Below, in pieces: positions 1 through 8,282 of a stretch of DNA of 27,260 nucleotides; the first letter of the stretch is position 1; each line of letters starts with the position of its first letter. The DNA comes from an uncultured Oscillospiraceae bacterium. GTDB lineage: Bacteria > Bacillota > Clostridia > Oscillospirales > Oscillospiraceae. Under the pieces are notes generated by a model that was not told where the DNA came from, searched no databases, and saw only the letters and a list, made by a program, of their open reading frames with translations. The stretch lies in NCBI GenBank assembly GCA_910588635.1, contig CAJUPW010000016.1, forward strand, positions 25,314-52,573, given 5' to 3'. The translations under genes were made by a program, and so were the position numbers.

Positions 1-635
1 ACAAAGCCGGACACGTCCTCTGGAAAGGCGGCGTCGATGCCGGTTTTCAGGGCTTTGGACGCCCAGGCGGCGAAGTATTGAGGCGCAATATGCTCCGGGC
101 GCTCCGTCTCCAGGCGACCGTAGGCCTGGGCCCGGAGGAAGATGCCTTTGGCGGTGTAATAGGTAATCTTCTCCCCGGCGAAGGTGCGGTCTCCCAGTGT
201 ACAGTGGGCCACGGTCTCCACCTGGTCGCCGGGGCGCAGGTCCGCCCCCTGTCCGTCTGTATAGAGGATAGCGGACACCTTCACCCTGCTCTCTGTCTCC
301 GCCCGGACCAGTATGGTATAGCCGCCAAAATTTCCCTCCTGGGGCCAGTCCGCTGCCGTGGCGGACAGCCGGACGGTGCGGCCGTCCAGGTCCCGGGCGG
401 GCTGGAAGAACACCGCCGTATACAGGGCCGTCCACAGAAAGCCGCAGGCCAGACCGGACAGAATCAGTAGGGCGCGGGTCCGGGCGCGGCTTCTCTTCCG
501 AAAAAACAGCCCCAGAAGCAGTGTTATGACAACCAAACTCCCGCCCAGAGGAAGGAGCGCGGCGTCCAGCCCGCCGTAGACCGCAAGGAACACAGCGGCG
601 GAAAAGGAGAAAGCGAAGGCGGCCAGTACCCGCAT
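1..635 (-). CDS. comEC: ComEC/Rec2 competence protein, N-terminal part (cut by window edge)
   Basis: About 211 codons read leftwards from an ATG at 635 and run off the window without a stop. The ATG is preceded by a purine-rich GGGGAGAG ribosome-binding site. Two or three hydrophobic segments come first (residues about 4-40 and 55-75). A soluble stretch follows, with 'GRTVRLSATAADWP', 'VSAILYTDG' and 'LRPGDQVET', which resembles the DUF4131/OB-fold-like N-terminal region of ComEC. In the known family this precedes a polytopic competence domain and a metallo-beta-lactamase-like domain, both of which would lie outside the window. ComEC forms the inner-membrane channel for DNA uptake. The gene is divergent from mrnC. 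The call rests on N-terminal architecture only, so another DUF4131 membrane protein is possible. Confidence 0.75.
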   Translation of the reverse strand, partial: MRVLAAFAFSFSAAVFLAVYGGLDAALLPLGGSLVVITLLLGLFFRKRSRARTRALLILSGLACGFLWTALYTAVFFQPARDLDGRTVRLSATAADWPQEGNFGGYTILVRAETESRVKVSAILYTDGQGADLRPGDQVETVAHCTLGDRTFAGEKITYYTAKGIFLRAQAYGRLETERPEHIAPQYFAAWASKALKTGIDAAFPEDVSGF

Positions 636-664
636 ATTCTCTCCCCTCTTCCGGCGTTTTTTAA

Positions 665-693
665 AGGTTACCATATTGAACAGGAAATTGCAA
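665..693 (-). promoter_or_regulatory. Possible comEC promoter
   Basis: Read leftwards, TTGCAA (688-693) and TAACCT (665-670) are separated by 17 bases, with a TGG extended -10 just before the -10 box. The -10 matches consensus at only 3 of 6 positions, so this is a weak call. It lies back to back with the mrnC promoter. Confidence 0.35.
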
Positions 694-696
694 GTC

Positions 697-725
697 TTGC
701 CAATTTGCCGGAATTATGGTAAAAT
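697..725 (+). promoter_or_regulatory. Promoter of mrnC-rqcH
   Basis: TTGCCA (697-702), a 17-base spacer, then TAAAAT (720-725), with a TGG extended -10. Each hexamer matches the sigma-A consensus at 5 of 6 positions. The start of mrnC lies 30 bases downstream. Confidence 0.65.
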
Positions 726-755
726 CATCCCACTTTTGAAAAGGAGCCTCGCCCC

Positions 756-1157
756 ATGACCGACTATTTCCATTTAAATATAGACCGCGCCGCCTTGCTC
801 TCCCTATCTACCCTGGGGCTTGCTCATTTGGGGGACGGGGTGTACGAGGTGATGGTGCGCTCCTGGCTGGTGCTCCATGGCAGAGCCAAGGCCAAGGACC
901 TGCACCGGGCCACCGTCCGGTATGTGGCCGCCCCCGCCCAGGCCGAGCGGTTTGAAAAAATTCAGCCCCTCCTCTCTGAGGAGGAGGCCGATGTCTTTCG
1001 CCGGGGCCGGAACGCCGACACCCACTCTGTCCCCAAGGCGGCCAGCCGGGCCCAGTACCAGACCGCCACCGGCCTGGAGGCCCTCTTCGGCTGGCTCTAC
1101 CTCCAGGGGAGAACGGAGCGGCTGAATGAGTTGTTTTCTGCGATGATGGAGGAATGA
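756..1157 (+). CDS. mrnC: Mini-ribonuclease III
   Basis: This 133-residue protein has the size and motifs of Mini-RNase III, the stand-alone RNase III catalytic domain that matures 23S rRNA in Firmicutes. Residues 20-32 (LGLAHLGDGVYEV) form the first catalytic segment, with the acidic metal ligands D and E. Residues about 88-117 (RGRNADTHS, then ATGLEALFGWLY) form the second conserved helix with its E-x-L-x-G pattern. There is no double-stranded RNA-binding domain, as expected for this family. An AAGGAG site lies 9 bases before the ATG. The stop is 3 bases from the rqcH start, so the two genes are probably co-transcribed. Both act in RNA or ribosome maintenance. Confidence 0.93.
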   Translation: MTDYFHLNIDRAALLSLSTLGLAHLGDGVYEVMVRSWLVLHGRAKAKDLHRATVRYVAAPAQAERFEKIQPLLSEEEADVFRRGRNADTHSVPKAASRAQYQTATGLEALFGWLYLQGRTERLNELFSAMMEE

Positions 1158-1160
1158 TCC

Positions 1161-2927
1161 ATGCCCTTAGACGCGCTCTGCCTGTCCGGCGTAATAAACG
1201 AACTGAATACCTCCCTGGCCGGGGCCCGGGTGGACAAAATATACCAGCCCGGGCGGGACGAGGTGGTCCTCGCCCTGCGGACCCAGAGCGCGGGCAATGT
1301 GCGCCTGCTGCTGTCCGCCAACCCGGCCCATCCCCGGCTCCACCTCACCACCCTCCCCCTGGATAATCCTGAGAAGCCCCCCATGTTCTGTATGCTGCTG
1401 CGCAAGCACATGTCCGGAGCCCGGCTGCTGGATATCGTCCAGACCCCCCTGGAGCGGGTGGCCGCGCTGCGCTTTGAGGCGCTGAATGAACTGGGCGACC
1501 GGGTGGAGCGCCGCCTCATTCTGGAGGCCATCAGCCACAAGACCAATCTCCTCTTACTGGACGGGGAGGGCCGCATTTTGGACTGTATCCGCCGCACCGG
1601 AGGCGACGCTACTGCTGGTCGCCTTCTCCAGCCTGGGATGTTTTACCGGCTCCCTCCAAGCCTTGACAAGGAAAATCCCCTTGCAGCAGATCGTGAGAAA
1701 TTGGAGCGCTTGCTGTCCGCCGCCCCAGAGGAGGCCCAGGCAGACAAGTGGCTGCTGGACACCTTCGGCGGGCTGTCCCCCCTCCTCTGCCGGGAGCTGG
1801 CCCATCGGGCGGGGGGCTCCGCTGATGTACGGCTGAATATGCTGGGCCCGGAAGGCCGGGCAAGGCTGCTGGACTGCCTGGAGGCACTCCAAGATTCTAT
1901 CAAGGAAAACCGCTATGCGCCGACGACGGTGCTCATGGACGGTCGCCCCCGTGATTTCACCTTCCTGCCGGTGGAGCAGTATGAAAGCGCCGCCCAGGTG
2001 GAGCTCTGGCCCGCCTTTTCTCCCATGCTGGACGCCTTCTTTGAGCAGCGGGAGCGACAGGACCGAATCCGCCAGCGTGGCCAGGACCTGATTAAGTCCG
2101 TCACCAACGCCCGGGACCGTACCGCCCGAAAAATCGCCAATCAGGAGAAGGAGCTGGCCGCCACCAGGGACCGGGACCGGCTGCGCCAGCTGGGGGACAT
2201 CATTACCAGCAATTTTTATCAGATGTCCAAGGGCATGGCCCGGCTCCGGGCGTCCAACTTCTATGACCCCGAGGGCGGCGAGGTGGAGATCAAGCTGGAC
2301 CCCCTCCTCACCCCCCAGCAAAACGCCGCCAAATACTACAAGGATTACAACCGGGCCAAAAAGGCGGAGGAAATGCTCACCATCCAACTGGAGAAGGGCC
2401 GGCACGAGCTGGACTACCTGAACAGTGTGCTGGAGAACATCTCCCTGGCCGAGGGGGAACGTGACCTGGCGGAAATCCGTCAGGAGCTGACGGACACCGG
2501 CTATCTCCGCCGCCCCGGCAAGGCCAAGGACCGGGGCAGGCGGGTGACATCCAAGCCAATGGAATTTATGTCAACCGCCGGTCTGCGCATCTCCGTAGGC
2601 AAGAACAACAGCCAGAACGACCTGCTCACCTGCAGGCTGGCGGGAAAGGGGGACATCTGGTTCCACACCCAGAAGATCCACGGCTCCCACGTCATTCTGT
2701 GGACTGAGGGGGGCCAGCCCGACCTCCAGAGTCTGAACGAGGCCGCTGTCCTGGCCGCCTGGTTCTCCCAGGCCCGGGACAGCAGCAAGGTGCCGGTAGA
2801 CTACACCCCTGTCCGCTTCGTCAAGAAGCCGGGGAACGCCCGGCCCGGCATGGTGGTCTACACCACCTATGAGACCGCCCAGGTCACCCCGGACGGAGAG
2901 CTGGCCAAGCGGCTGCGGATCAAATGA
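1161..2927 (+). CDS. rqcH: RqcH ribosome quality-control factor (NFACT protein)
   Basis: This 588-residue protein is the usual size for bacterial Rqc2 homologues, long annotated as fibronectin-binding proteins. RqcH binds stalled 50S subunits and recruits tRNA-Ala to add C-terminal alanine tails to nascent chains. The NFACT-N domain starts at MPLDALCLSGVINEL. A charged coiled-coil region covers about residues 295-450. The NFACT-R domain lies at about 470-575 (ISVGKNNSQNDLLT, GDIWFHTQKIHGSHVIL, KKPGNARPGMVVY). The conserved Asp-Arg pair of the N-domain (LDRV in B. subtilis) reads Glu98-Arg99 here (PLERV). The start is only 3 bases after the mrnC stop, with GGAGG inside the mrnC 3' end. Confidence 0.93.
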   Translation: MPLDALCLSGVINELNTSLAGARVDKIYQPGRDEVVLALRTQSAGNVRLLLSANPAHPRLHLTTLPLDNPEKPPMFCMLLRKHMSGARLLDIVQTPLERVAALRFEALNELGDRVERRLILEAISHKTNLLLLDGEGRILDCIRRTGGDATAGRLLQPGMFYRLPPSLDKENPLAADREKLERLLSAAPEEAQADKWLLDTFGGLSPLLCRELAHRAGGSADVRLNMLGPEGRARLLDCLEALQDSIKENRYAPTTVLMDGRPRDFTFLPVEQYESAAQVELWPAFSPMLDAFFEQRERQDRIRQRGQDLIKSVTNARDRTARKIANQEKELAATRDRDRLRQLGDIITSNFYQMSKGMARLRASNFYDPEGGEVEIKLDPLLTPQQNAAKYYKDYNRAKKAEEMLTIQLEKGRHELDYLNSVLENISLAEGERDLAEIRQELTDTGYLRRPGKAKDRGRRVTSKPMEFMSTAGLRISVGKNNSQNDLLTCRLAGKGDIWFHTQKIHGSHVILWTEGGQPDLQSLNEAAVLAAWFSQARDSSKVPVDYTPVRFVKKPGNARPGMVVYTTYETAQVTPDGELAKRLRIK

Positions 2928-2928
2928 T

Positions 2929-2954
2929 GAGGGCGGCCCTTACGGGCCGCCCTC
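2929..2954. terminator. Hairpin between convergent rqcH and nfnB
   Basis: A perfect 11-base-pair GC-rich stem (2929-2939 with 2944-2954) closes a TTAC loop. It lies just after the rqcH stop and before the 3' end of nfnB. Neither side has a real T-run, so this is a likely but non-classical bidirectional terminator. Confidence 0.5.
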
Positions 2955-2998
2955 GCTTAGAATCTGTATGCTTCGGCGAATGGTACAGCTTCTTAATC

Positions 2999-4390
2999 TT
3001 ACTGCTTGCTCTTGATATACTCGTCAATGGACTTGGCCGCGGACTTGCCGGCGCCCATAGCCAGGATGACCGTGGCCGCGCCGGTGGCCGCGTCGCCGCC
3101 GGCGAAGATGGCGGGGCAGGAAGTACACCCATTCTCATCGGCGGCCACACAGCCCTTCTTGTTCTTCTCCAGGCCGGGGGTGCCCTCGTAGCTCATGGGA
3201 TTGGGCTGGGTGCCCAGGGCCATGATGACGGCGTCCACATCTATCTTGAACTCGCTGCCCGGGATGGCCATGGGACGGCGGCGGCCGGAGGCGTCAGGCT
3301 CGCCCAGCTCCATCTTGATGCAGGTGATGGACTGGACCAGGCCCTTTTCGTCACCCTCAATGGACACGGGATTGGTGAGCAGGTCGAACACGATGCCCTC
3401 CTGTTTGGCGTGATGGACCTCCTCCACACGAGCGGGGAGCTCCGTCTCGGAGCGGCGGTAGACGATATGGACGTCCGCGCCCAGCCGCTTGGCGCACCGG
3501 GCGGCGTCCATGGCCACGTTGCCGCCGCCCACCACGGCCACCTTCTTGTTGCGCAGCACAGGGGTGGCGGAATCCTCCTTATAGGCCTTCATCAGGTTAA
3601 TGCGGGTGAGGTACTCGTTGGCGGAGTACACGCCCACCAGGGACTCGCCAGGAATCTTCATGAACATGGGCAGGCCGGCGCCGGAGGCGATAAACACAGC
3701 CTCGAAGCCTTGCTGCTCAAATAGCTCAGTGATGGTGAGCACCTTGCCGATGACCATGTCCAGCTCGATCTTGACGCCCATCTTCTTCAGCTTCTCCACC
3801 TCGCGGTTGACCACGGCCTTGGGCAGACGGAACTCGGGAATACCGTAGCTCAGCACGCCGCCGGCCACATGGAAAGCCTCGAAGATGGTGACCTCGTACC
3901 CGATGCGGGCCAGCTCGCCGGCGCAGGTCAGGCCGGCGGGGCCGGAACCGATCACGGCCACCTTATGTCCGTTGCTGGGGACGGGCTCTACCTTGTCGGT
4001 GATACCCCGGAAAGCCGCCCAGTCGGCCACAAAGCGCTCGATCCGGCCGATGGCAATGGGCTCGCCCTTGATGCCCCGGACGCACATGCCCTCGCACTGG
4101 GTCTCCTGGGGGCAGACCCGGCCGGAGATGGCGGGCAAGGCGTTGGCGGCGGACAAAATCTCATAGGCCCCGGCGATGTCGCCGTCGGCCACCTTCCGCA
4201 GGAAGTCGGGGATGGGGATGCCCACCGGGCACCCGCTGACACAGGGGCGGTTCTTGCAGTTCAGGCAGCGGTCGGCCTCGTTCATGGCCGCGCCGGTGGA
4301 GTAGCCCAGAGCCACCTCTTTAAAATTCTTCACACGGTTGGCGGGGTCCTGATCTCCCATCAGGGTCCTCACATTCTGCATATTAGCCAT
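2999..4390 (-). CDS. nfnB: NfnB-like large subunit, NADH-dependent reduced ferredoxin:NADP+ oxidoreductase (GltD family)
   Basis: This 463-residue flavoprotein belongs to the glutamate synthase small-subunit (GltD) family. Its N-terminus carries two iron-sulfur cysteine sets, CLNCKNRPCVSGCPVGIP (about residues 42-59) and CPQETQCEGMC (about 93-103). A first FAD-binding motif, VIGSGPAGLTCAGELA, is near 146-161, and an NADP-binding VVGGGNVAMDAAR is near 287-299. The C-terminal FAD site contains FAGGDAATGAATVILAMGAG. It overlaps the end of nfnA by 8 bases, which suggests translational coupling and a stable complex. In the Nfn family this subunit holds the bifurcating FAD and couples NADH and reduced ferredoxin to NADP+ reduction. 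A sulfide dehydrogenase (SudA) or plain GltD annotation would cover the same fold. The nfnA partner favours Nfn. Confidence 0.85.
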   Translation of the reverse strand: MANMQNVRTLMGDQDPANRVKNFKEVALGYSTGAAMNEADRCLNCKNRPCVSGCPVGIPIPDFLRKVADGDIAGAYEILSAANALPAISGRVCPQETQCEGMCVRGIKGEPIAIGRIERFVADWAAFRGITDKVEPVPSNGHKVAVIGSGPAGLTCAGELARIGYEVTIFEAFHVAGGVLSYGIPEFRLPKAVVNREVEKLKKMGVKIELDMVIGKVLTITELFEQQGFEAVFIASGAGLPMFMKIPGESLVGVYSANEYLTRINLMKAYKEDSATPVLRNKKVAVVGGGNVAMDAARCAKRLGADVHIVYRRSETELPARVEEVHHAKQEGIVFDLLTNPVSIEGDEKGLVQSITCIKMELGEPDASGRRRPMAIPGSEFKIDVDAVIMALGTQPNPMSYEGTPGLEKNKKGCVAADENGCTSCPAIFAGGDAATGAATVILAMGAGKSAAKSIDEYIKSKQ

Positions 4391-5231
4391 TCATGGCACC
4401 TCCTCCCAGGCGGCAGAGATGCTTCTCTCTCGCCTTGGTCTCCTGTTCCAGATAGGTCGCGTTGCGGGCGATGACCTCGTCAAAGTCCACCTTGTGGCCG
4501 TCAAAGTCCGGGCCGTCCACGCAGGCGAACTTCACCTCGCCGTCCACAGTGAGGCGGCAGCAGCCGCACATCCCCGTGCCGTCGATCATGATGGGGTTCA
4601 TGCTCACGGTGGTGGGGATGTTGTACTTCTCGGTGAGCTTGCAGGCAAACTTCATCATCATCAGAGGGCCGATGGCAAAGACGTGATCGAACTTGACCCC
4701 GCTCTCAATCAGCTTCTCCAGCTTGCCGGTGACAAAGCCGTGGTAGCCGTAGGAGCCGTCGTCGGTGCAGATGTGCAGGTCGGTGCAGGCCTCGGCCATC
4801 TCCTCCTCCAGGATGACGATATCATGGGTCTTAAATCCGCCGATCAGGTCCACCTGGTTGCCGGCCTCGTGCAGGGCGCGGGCCACAGGCAGCGCGATGG
4901 CGCAGCCCAGACCGCCGCCCAGAACCGCCGCCCGGCCCAGGTCGTTCACCTCGGTGGGTTGTCCCAGAGGGCCCACAAAGTCCTGGAGGCAGTCGCCCTC
5001 GTTCAGCTCGTCCAGGGCCATGGTGGTGCCGCCGATCTTCTGGTAGATCACGGTGACCAGACCGTCCACCGCGCTGGAGATGGTCAGAGGAATCCGCTCT
5101 CCCTCTTCATCCACACGCAGGATGATGAACTGGCCCGCCTTGGCCTTGGCGGCCACCAGCGGCGCGTACACCGAGATTTGAGAAATCTCAGGTGTCAGCG
5201 CCTTTTTTCTCGCAATTTCGTACTTCTTCAC
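4383..5231 (-). CDS. nfnA: NfnA-like small subunit (dihydroorotate dehydrogenase electron-transfer type)
   Basis: This 282-residue protein has a ferredoxin-NADP reductase-like FAD/NAD fold. GQFIILRVDEEGERIPLTIS (from about residue 33) is the flavin site, and AAVLGGGLGCAIALPVARAL is the NAD-binding loop. The C-terminal MCGCCRLTVDGEVKFAC binds a [2Fe-2S] cluster, followed by VDGPDFDGHKVDFDE, which is typical of NfnA/SudB. The start chosen is the GTG at 5229-5231, which has a perfect AGGAGG (5239-5244) 7 bases upstream. A longer reading from 5297 adds 22 residues with no comparable site. The gene is followed by the overlapping nfnB. The product would oxidise NADH in the bifurcating complex in the cytoplasm. 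Confidence 0.86.
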   Translation of the reverse strand: MKKYEIARKKALTPEISQISVYAPLVAAKAKAGQFIILRVDEEGERIPLTISSAVDGLVTVIYQKIGGTTMALDELNEGDCLQDFVGPLGQPTEVNDLGRAAVLGGGLGCAIALPVARALHEAGNQVDLIGGFKTHDIVILEEEMAEACTDLHICTDDGSYGYHGFVTGKLEKLIESGVKFDHVFAIGPLMMMKFACKLTEKYNIPTTVSMNPIMIDGTGMCGCCRLTVDGEVKFACVDGPDFDGHKVDFDEVIARNATYLEQETKAREKHLCRLGGGAMNG

Positions 5232-5300
5232 TGTTTCTCCTCCTGTCAGAGTTCTTCCCTTTTTCATCGGATATATTGCCAGCGGCATCCGCCGCACAGA

Positions 5301-7247
5301 TCACAGATTTCTCTTTTTTCCATAGCGCCGGCGCCGCCGGGCGCCGCGCAGCCATCGGACCAGGAGTACCGCCAGAATCACCGCGACAGCCAGCACCGCC
5401 AGCGCCACGCCGGTGATCCAGTTGGGATTCTTTACCAGCTCCACGGGGTTCCAGCTGCGGCTGACAGCCTTCCGGCCATCGCCGTTTGGCTTGGAGTAGC
5501 GGCTTGGCACGCCCTCCTCCCCAAAGCTCTGGAGGTAGGCCGCCAAGGCGTACCACTCTTTAATTTCGTTGCCGTTTTCATCCCGGAGAATGCAGGCCTC
5601 GAAGTCGGTGACGGGGCTTCCGTCGGCCATCTTAGGCTCCAGGGACAGCAGCCCCATGGATTTGCTCTCCACCGTGCTCAGCATCTGGGCGGAGTACATG
5701 CCGGTGACCACCCGGTAAAGCTGGTCGTCGTCAATATCCCCAAAGCTTGACTCCGCCAAAATTTGGCCGGGCGACACCTCTTGGGCAGTTTCCCGGTGGA
5801 GACGCATATCCGTCACCCGGTTGAAAAACATCCGGTGGGTGTTGAAGGAGTAGTCCAACCCAGCCACATACAGCTGGGCTGCGGGCATGAGGGGGGTCAC
5901 AGAGGCGTCCACCTCGGCGGCGGCCTTCAGCTCCTTGCCGGTGAGGTACACCCCTACCAGAGGAAAACCGGAGGTACCGTCGCTCCCCACCCCCATGGAC
6001 AGCACGTCGAAAGCCATGGAAGTGGTGATCTCCCCAACCGCCAGAGGGGCGCGCAGCACCCCGTCAGCAGTGACCGTCACAGTGGGAACGTCGGGGGCGT
6101 CCGCCTCCAGGTTTTTCGCCGCCCAGAGGAAAGCGTCAGCCACCAGCTCCCCCAGGGCGTTGCCGCTCTGGACCCCGGACTCAGGGGTGGGCAGGTCAAA
6201 GTCCGTCCGGGTGAGCACCTCGTCATAGGTCAGACCGTAGCGGCCCAGGTAGGTCCCTCCCACCAGCCTTTTCCAGCGCTCCATCATGGAGGCAATCTCC
6301 CCGTCCTCGGGCAGCGTCTCGTCGATGGGGGTCAGGTGGTAATCGGTCAGCGTCTTGTCTCCGTTTCCTGTCCAGCTCAGAGTGACGGAGCCCAGGTTTC
6401 CGCAATAAGGTCCAGCGGAGACGATATAGGTATCGCCCACCAGAATGGGTTCTTCCAGGGTGGTGTGGGTATGCCCGGAGACGATCAGGTCGATGCCCCT
6501 CACCTTCTCCGCCAGCTGCTCATCCTCAGACAGCTTCTTTTTCTCATTGGTCCCCGAGTGGGACAGGCAGATGATAAACTGGGCCCCTTGCTCCTTCAGG
6601 GCGTCCACACACCGCTGGGCATTGCTCGCCATATCCCCCAGCGAAAAGCCGGAAGAGGGGGCGCAGGAGTGGGAATCCACCCCCATCAGTCCAAAGATGC
6701 CGTAGGTAATCCCGCCCCGCTCCAGGAGCATGTAGTCCCGAACGTTGTAAGCAGCCATGGAGCGCTGGATGTCCAGCCTGTCCGGGTTGTCGTTTGCCGG
6801 CTTATAGTTGGCCATCAGAAGGGCGGGAGCGCGGTCGCCGCTGGCCGCCACGGCGTTGAGCATGGCGGCAAAGCCGGTCCCCTTGTGGTCAAACTCGTGG
6901 TTGCCCGCGGTGGCGGCGTCGTAGCCCAGGGCGCCCATGGTGCGCAGCTCCGCCCCCTGAGTGGTATACAGGGTCTGAATCAGGGAACCGATGGAGAAGT
7001 CCCCCCCGTCCACTGTCAGGGCGTCCGGGTGGGCGGCCCGCTCCCGCTCCAGAGCGGCCTTGAGCCGGGCGTAACCCCCTGACTCCCCGCCCGTTCCATC
7101 GGGCTGGGGAAGAAAATGGGAGTGGAGGTCATGGGTAAAGAGCACCGTTGTGGTATGACTCCCTGACCCGGCCGCAAGAGCGGGCAGTAGGGAGCACAGC
7201 AGCAGGACTGCCAGAAAAAACGCGGAAACGCGGTGGAAACGCTTCAC
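5301..7247 (-). CDS. Secreted, membrane-anchored 5'-nucleotidase/2',3'-cyclic phosphodiesterase family metallophosphatase
   Basis: About 648 residues. An N-terminal signal peptide (KRFHRVSAFFLAVLLLCSLL, then PALAAG) is followed by the calcineurin-like metallophosphatase motifs in order: DLHSH, GGDFSIG, GNHEFD, LSHSG and SGHTH. A C-terminal 5'-nucleotidase domain follows (about residues 330-560). Near the end is one transmembrane helix (GVALAVLAVAVILAVLLV) and a basic tail (RGARRRRRYGKK). There is no LPXTG signal, so anchoring is by the helix. Known relatives (UshA, YfkN, YhcR types) hydrolyse extracellular nucleotides for salvage; the exact substrate cannot be read here. The start chosen is GTG 7245-7247, with GGAGGG 6 bases upstream. 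An ATG at 7274, overlapping the ansA stop, would add 9 residues and is possible. Confidence 0.88.
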   Translation of the reverse strand: MKRFHRVSAFFLAVLLLCSLLPALAAGSGSHTTTVLFTHDLHSHFLPQPDGTGGESGGYARLKAALERERAAHPDALTVDGGDFSIGSLIQTLYTTQGAELRTMGALGYDAATAGNHEFDHKGTGFAAMLNAVAASGDRAPALLMANYKPANDNPDRLDIQRSMAAYNVRDYMLLERGGITYGIFGLMGVDSHSCAPSSGFSLGDMASNAQRCVDALKEQGAQFIICLSHSGTNEKKKLSEDEQLAEKVRGIDLIVSGHTHTTLEEPILVGDTYIVSAGPYCGNLGSVTLSWTGNGDKTLTDYHLTPIDETLPEDGEIASMMERWKRLVGGTYLGRYGLTYDEVLTRTDFDLPTPESGVQSGNALGELVADAFLWAAKNLEADAPDVPTVTVTADGVLRAPLAVGEITTSMAFDVLSMGVGSDGTSGFPLVGVYLTGKELKAAAEVDASVTPLMPAAQLYVAGLDYSFNTHRMFFNRVTDMRLHRETAQEVSPGQILAESSFGDIDDDQLYRVVTGMYSAQMLSTVESKSMGLLSLEPKMADGSPVTDFEACILRDENGNEIKEWYALAAYLQSFGEEGVPSRYSKPNGDGRKAVSRSWNPVELVKNPNWITGVALAVLAVAVILAVLLVRWLRGARRRRRYGKKRNL

Positions 7248-7270
7248 GGAGCACCCTCCATTATCTGTTA

Positions 7271-8272
7271 TCATCGGATTACGTCAAACTGGACCGGGCG
7301 CCAGAACAGCTCTCGGACCTGCTCCGGGTCCCGGGTCTGGCCCAGCACCCACATCAGCTTAGCGGTTGCGGCCTCCAGGGTCATGTTGTAGGCCTCGATC
7401 AGTGAAAATTTCTCCTTCACCTGCTGTCCCACCTGATAGACCGACATGTCGCTGCCCTCATAGGGCACCTGGGTCATCATCACAATGGTCTTGCCCCCGG
7501 CCAGCCACTCGGCCACCACCTGGGCCAGGGGACCGCTCCCCCCGCCGGGCAGGCCGCCCACCCCGAAGGACTGGAGGATCACCGCCTGATAGCTGTCCTT
7601 CAAAAGCCGGAGGGCCTCCGCCCCCATGCCCGGGATCAGGGTCAGCAGCAGCACCCTGTCCTCCAGCCTGTCATAAAAGACGGGCTCCGCCCCGTAGGCG
7701 TAGGCCCGGGGGGCCAGATAGCGGATCAGCTTCCCGTCCCGGATGACCGCCCGCTCCGGGTAGTCCACGCAGGAGAAAGCGTTGAAGCTCTTGCTGCGCT
7801 CCTTTCGGGCCCGGGTGCCCAGGATCACCCGGCCGTCAAAGACCAGACTGACATCGTGGGACTGCTTGTCGGCGGCGTAGAGAAAGCTGTCGTACAGGTT
7901 GCGGCGGGCGTCGGTGTCGTTGAGGGCGATGGATTTTTGAGAGCCGGTGATGACGATGGGCTTGGGCGAGTCCTGAATCAGGTAGGACAAGGCGGCGGCG
8001 GTATAGGCCATGGTGTCGGTGCCGTGGGTGATGACGAAGCCGTCGTAGTCGTCATACCGTTCCCGGACGGCCCCGGCAATTTTCAGCCAGTGGCTGGGGC
8101 CGATATTGGTGCTGTCCAGATTCATCAGCTGGACGGCCTCCACCCGGCACAGGTCCCCGATGGCAGGAACATAGCTCAAGATTTCCTCAGAGGAGATGGC
8201 CGGGCTGAGCCCCTGGCCGCTCTCCTTAGAGGCAATGGTCCCTCCGGTGGCCAGCATCAGGATACGTCTCAT
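7271..8272 (-). CDS. ansA: L-asparaginase, type I (cytoplasmic)
   Basis: This 333-residue protein is typical of type I asparaginases, which hydrolyse L-asparagine to aspartate and ammonia. LATGGTIAS (residues 7-15) carries the first catalytic Thr. ITHGTDTMAYTAAALSY (about 83-99) carries the second Thr-Asp pair. GSQKSIALNDTDARRNLYDS (about 109-128) is the third conserved block. No signal peptide is visible, which supports the cytoplasmic form. The gene begins 10 bases after rfbA ends, and its stop overlaps a possible ATG of the nucleotidase gene, so it probably belongs to one transcript. Its ammonia product could matter for an ammonia-dependent purine pathway (see purF), but the two operons are separate and that link is speculative. 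Confidence 0.92.
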   Translation of the reverse strand: MRRILMLATGGTIASKESGQGLSPAISSEEILSYVPAIGDLCRVEAVQLMNLDSTNIGPSHWLKIAGAVRERYDDYDGFVITHGTDTMAYTAAALSYLIQDSPKPIVITGSQKSIALNDTDARRNLYDSFLYAADKQSHDVSLVFDGRVILGTRARKERSKSFNAFSCVDYPERAVIRDGKLIRYLAPRAYAYGAEPVFYDRLEDRVLLLTLIPGMGAEALRLLKDSYQAVILQSFGVGGLPGGGSGPLAQVVAEWLAGGKTIVMMTQVPYEGSDMSVYQVGQQVKEKFSLIEAYNMTLEAATAKLMWVLGQTRDPEQVRELFWRPVQFDVIR

Positions 8273-8282
8273 AGCAGCTCCT

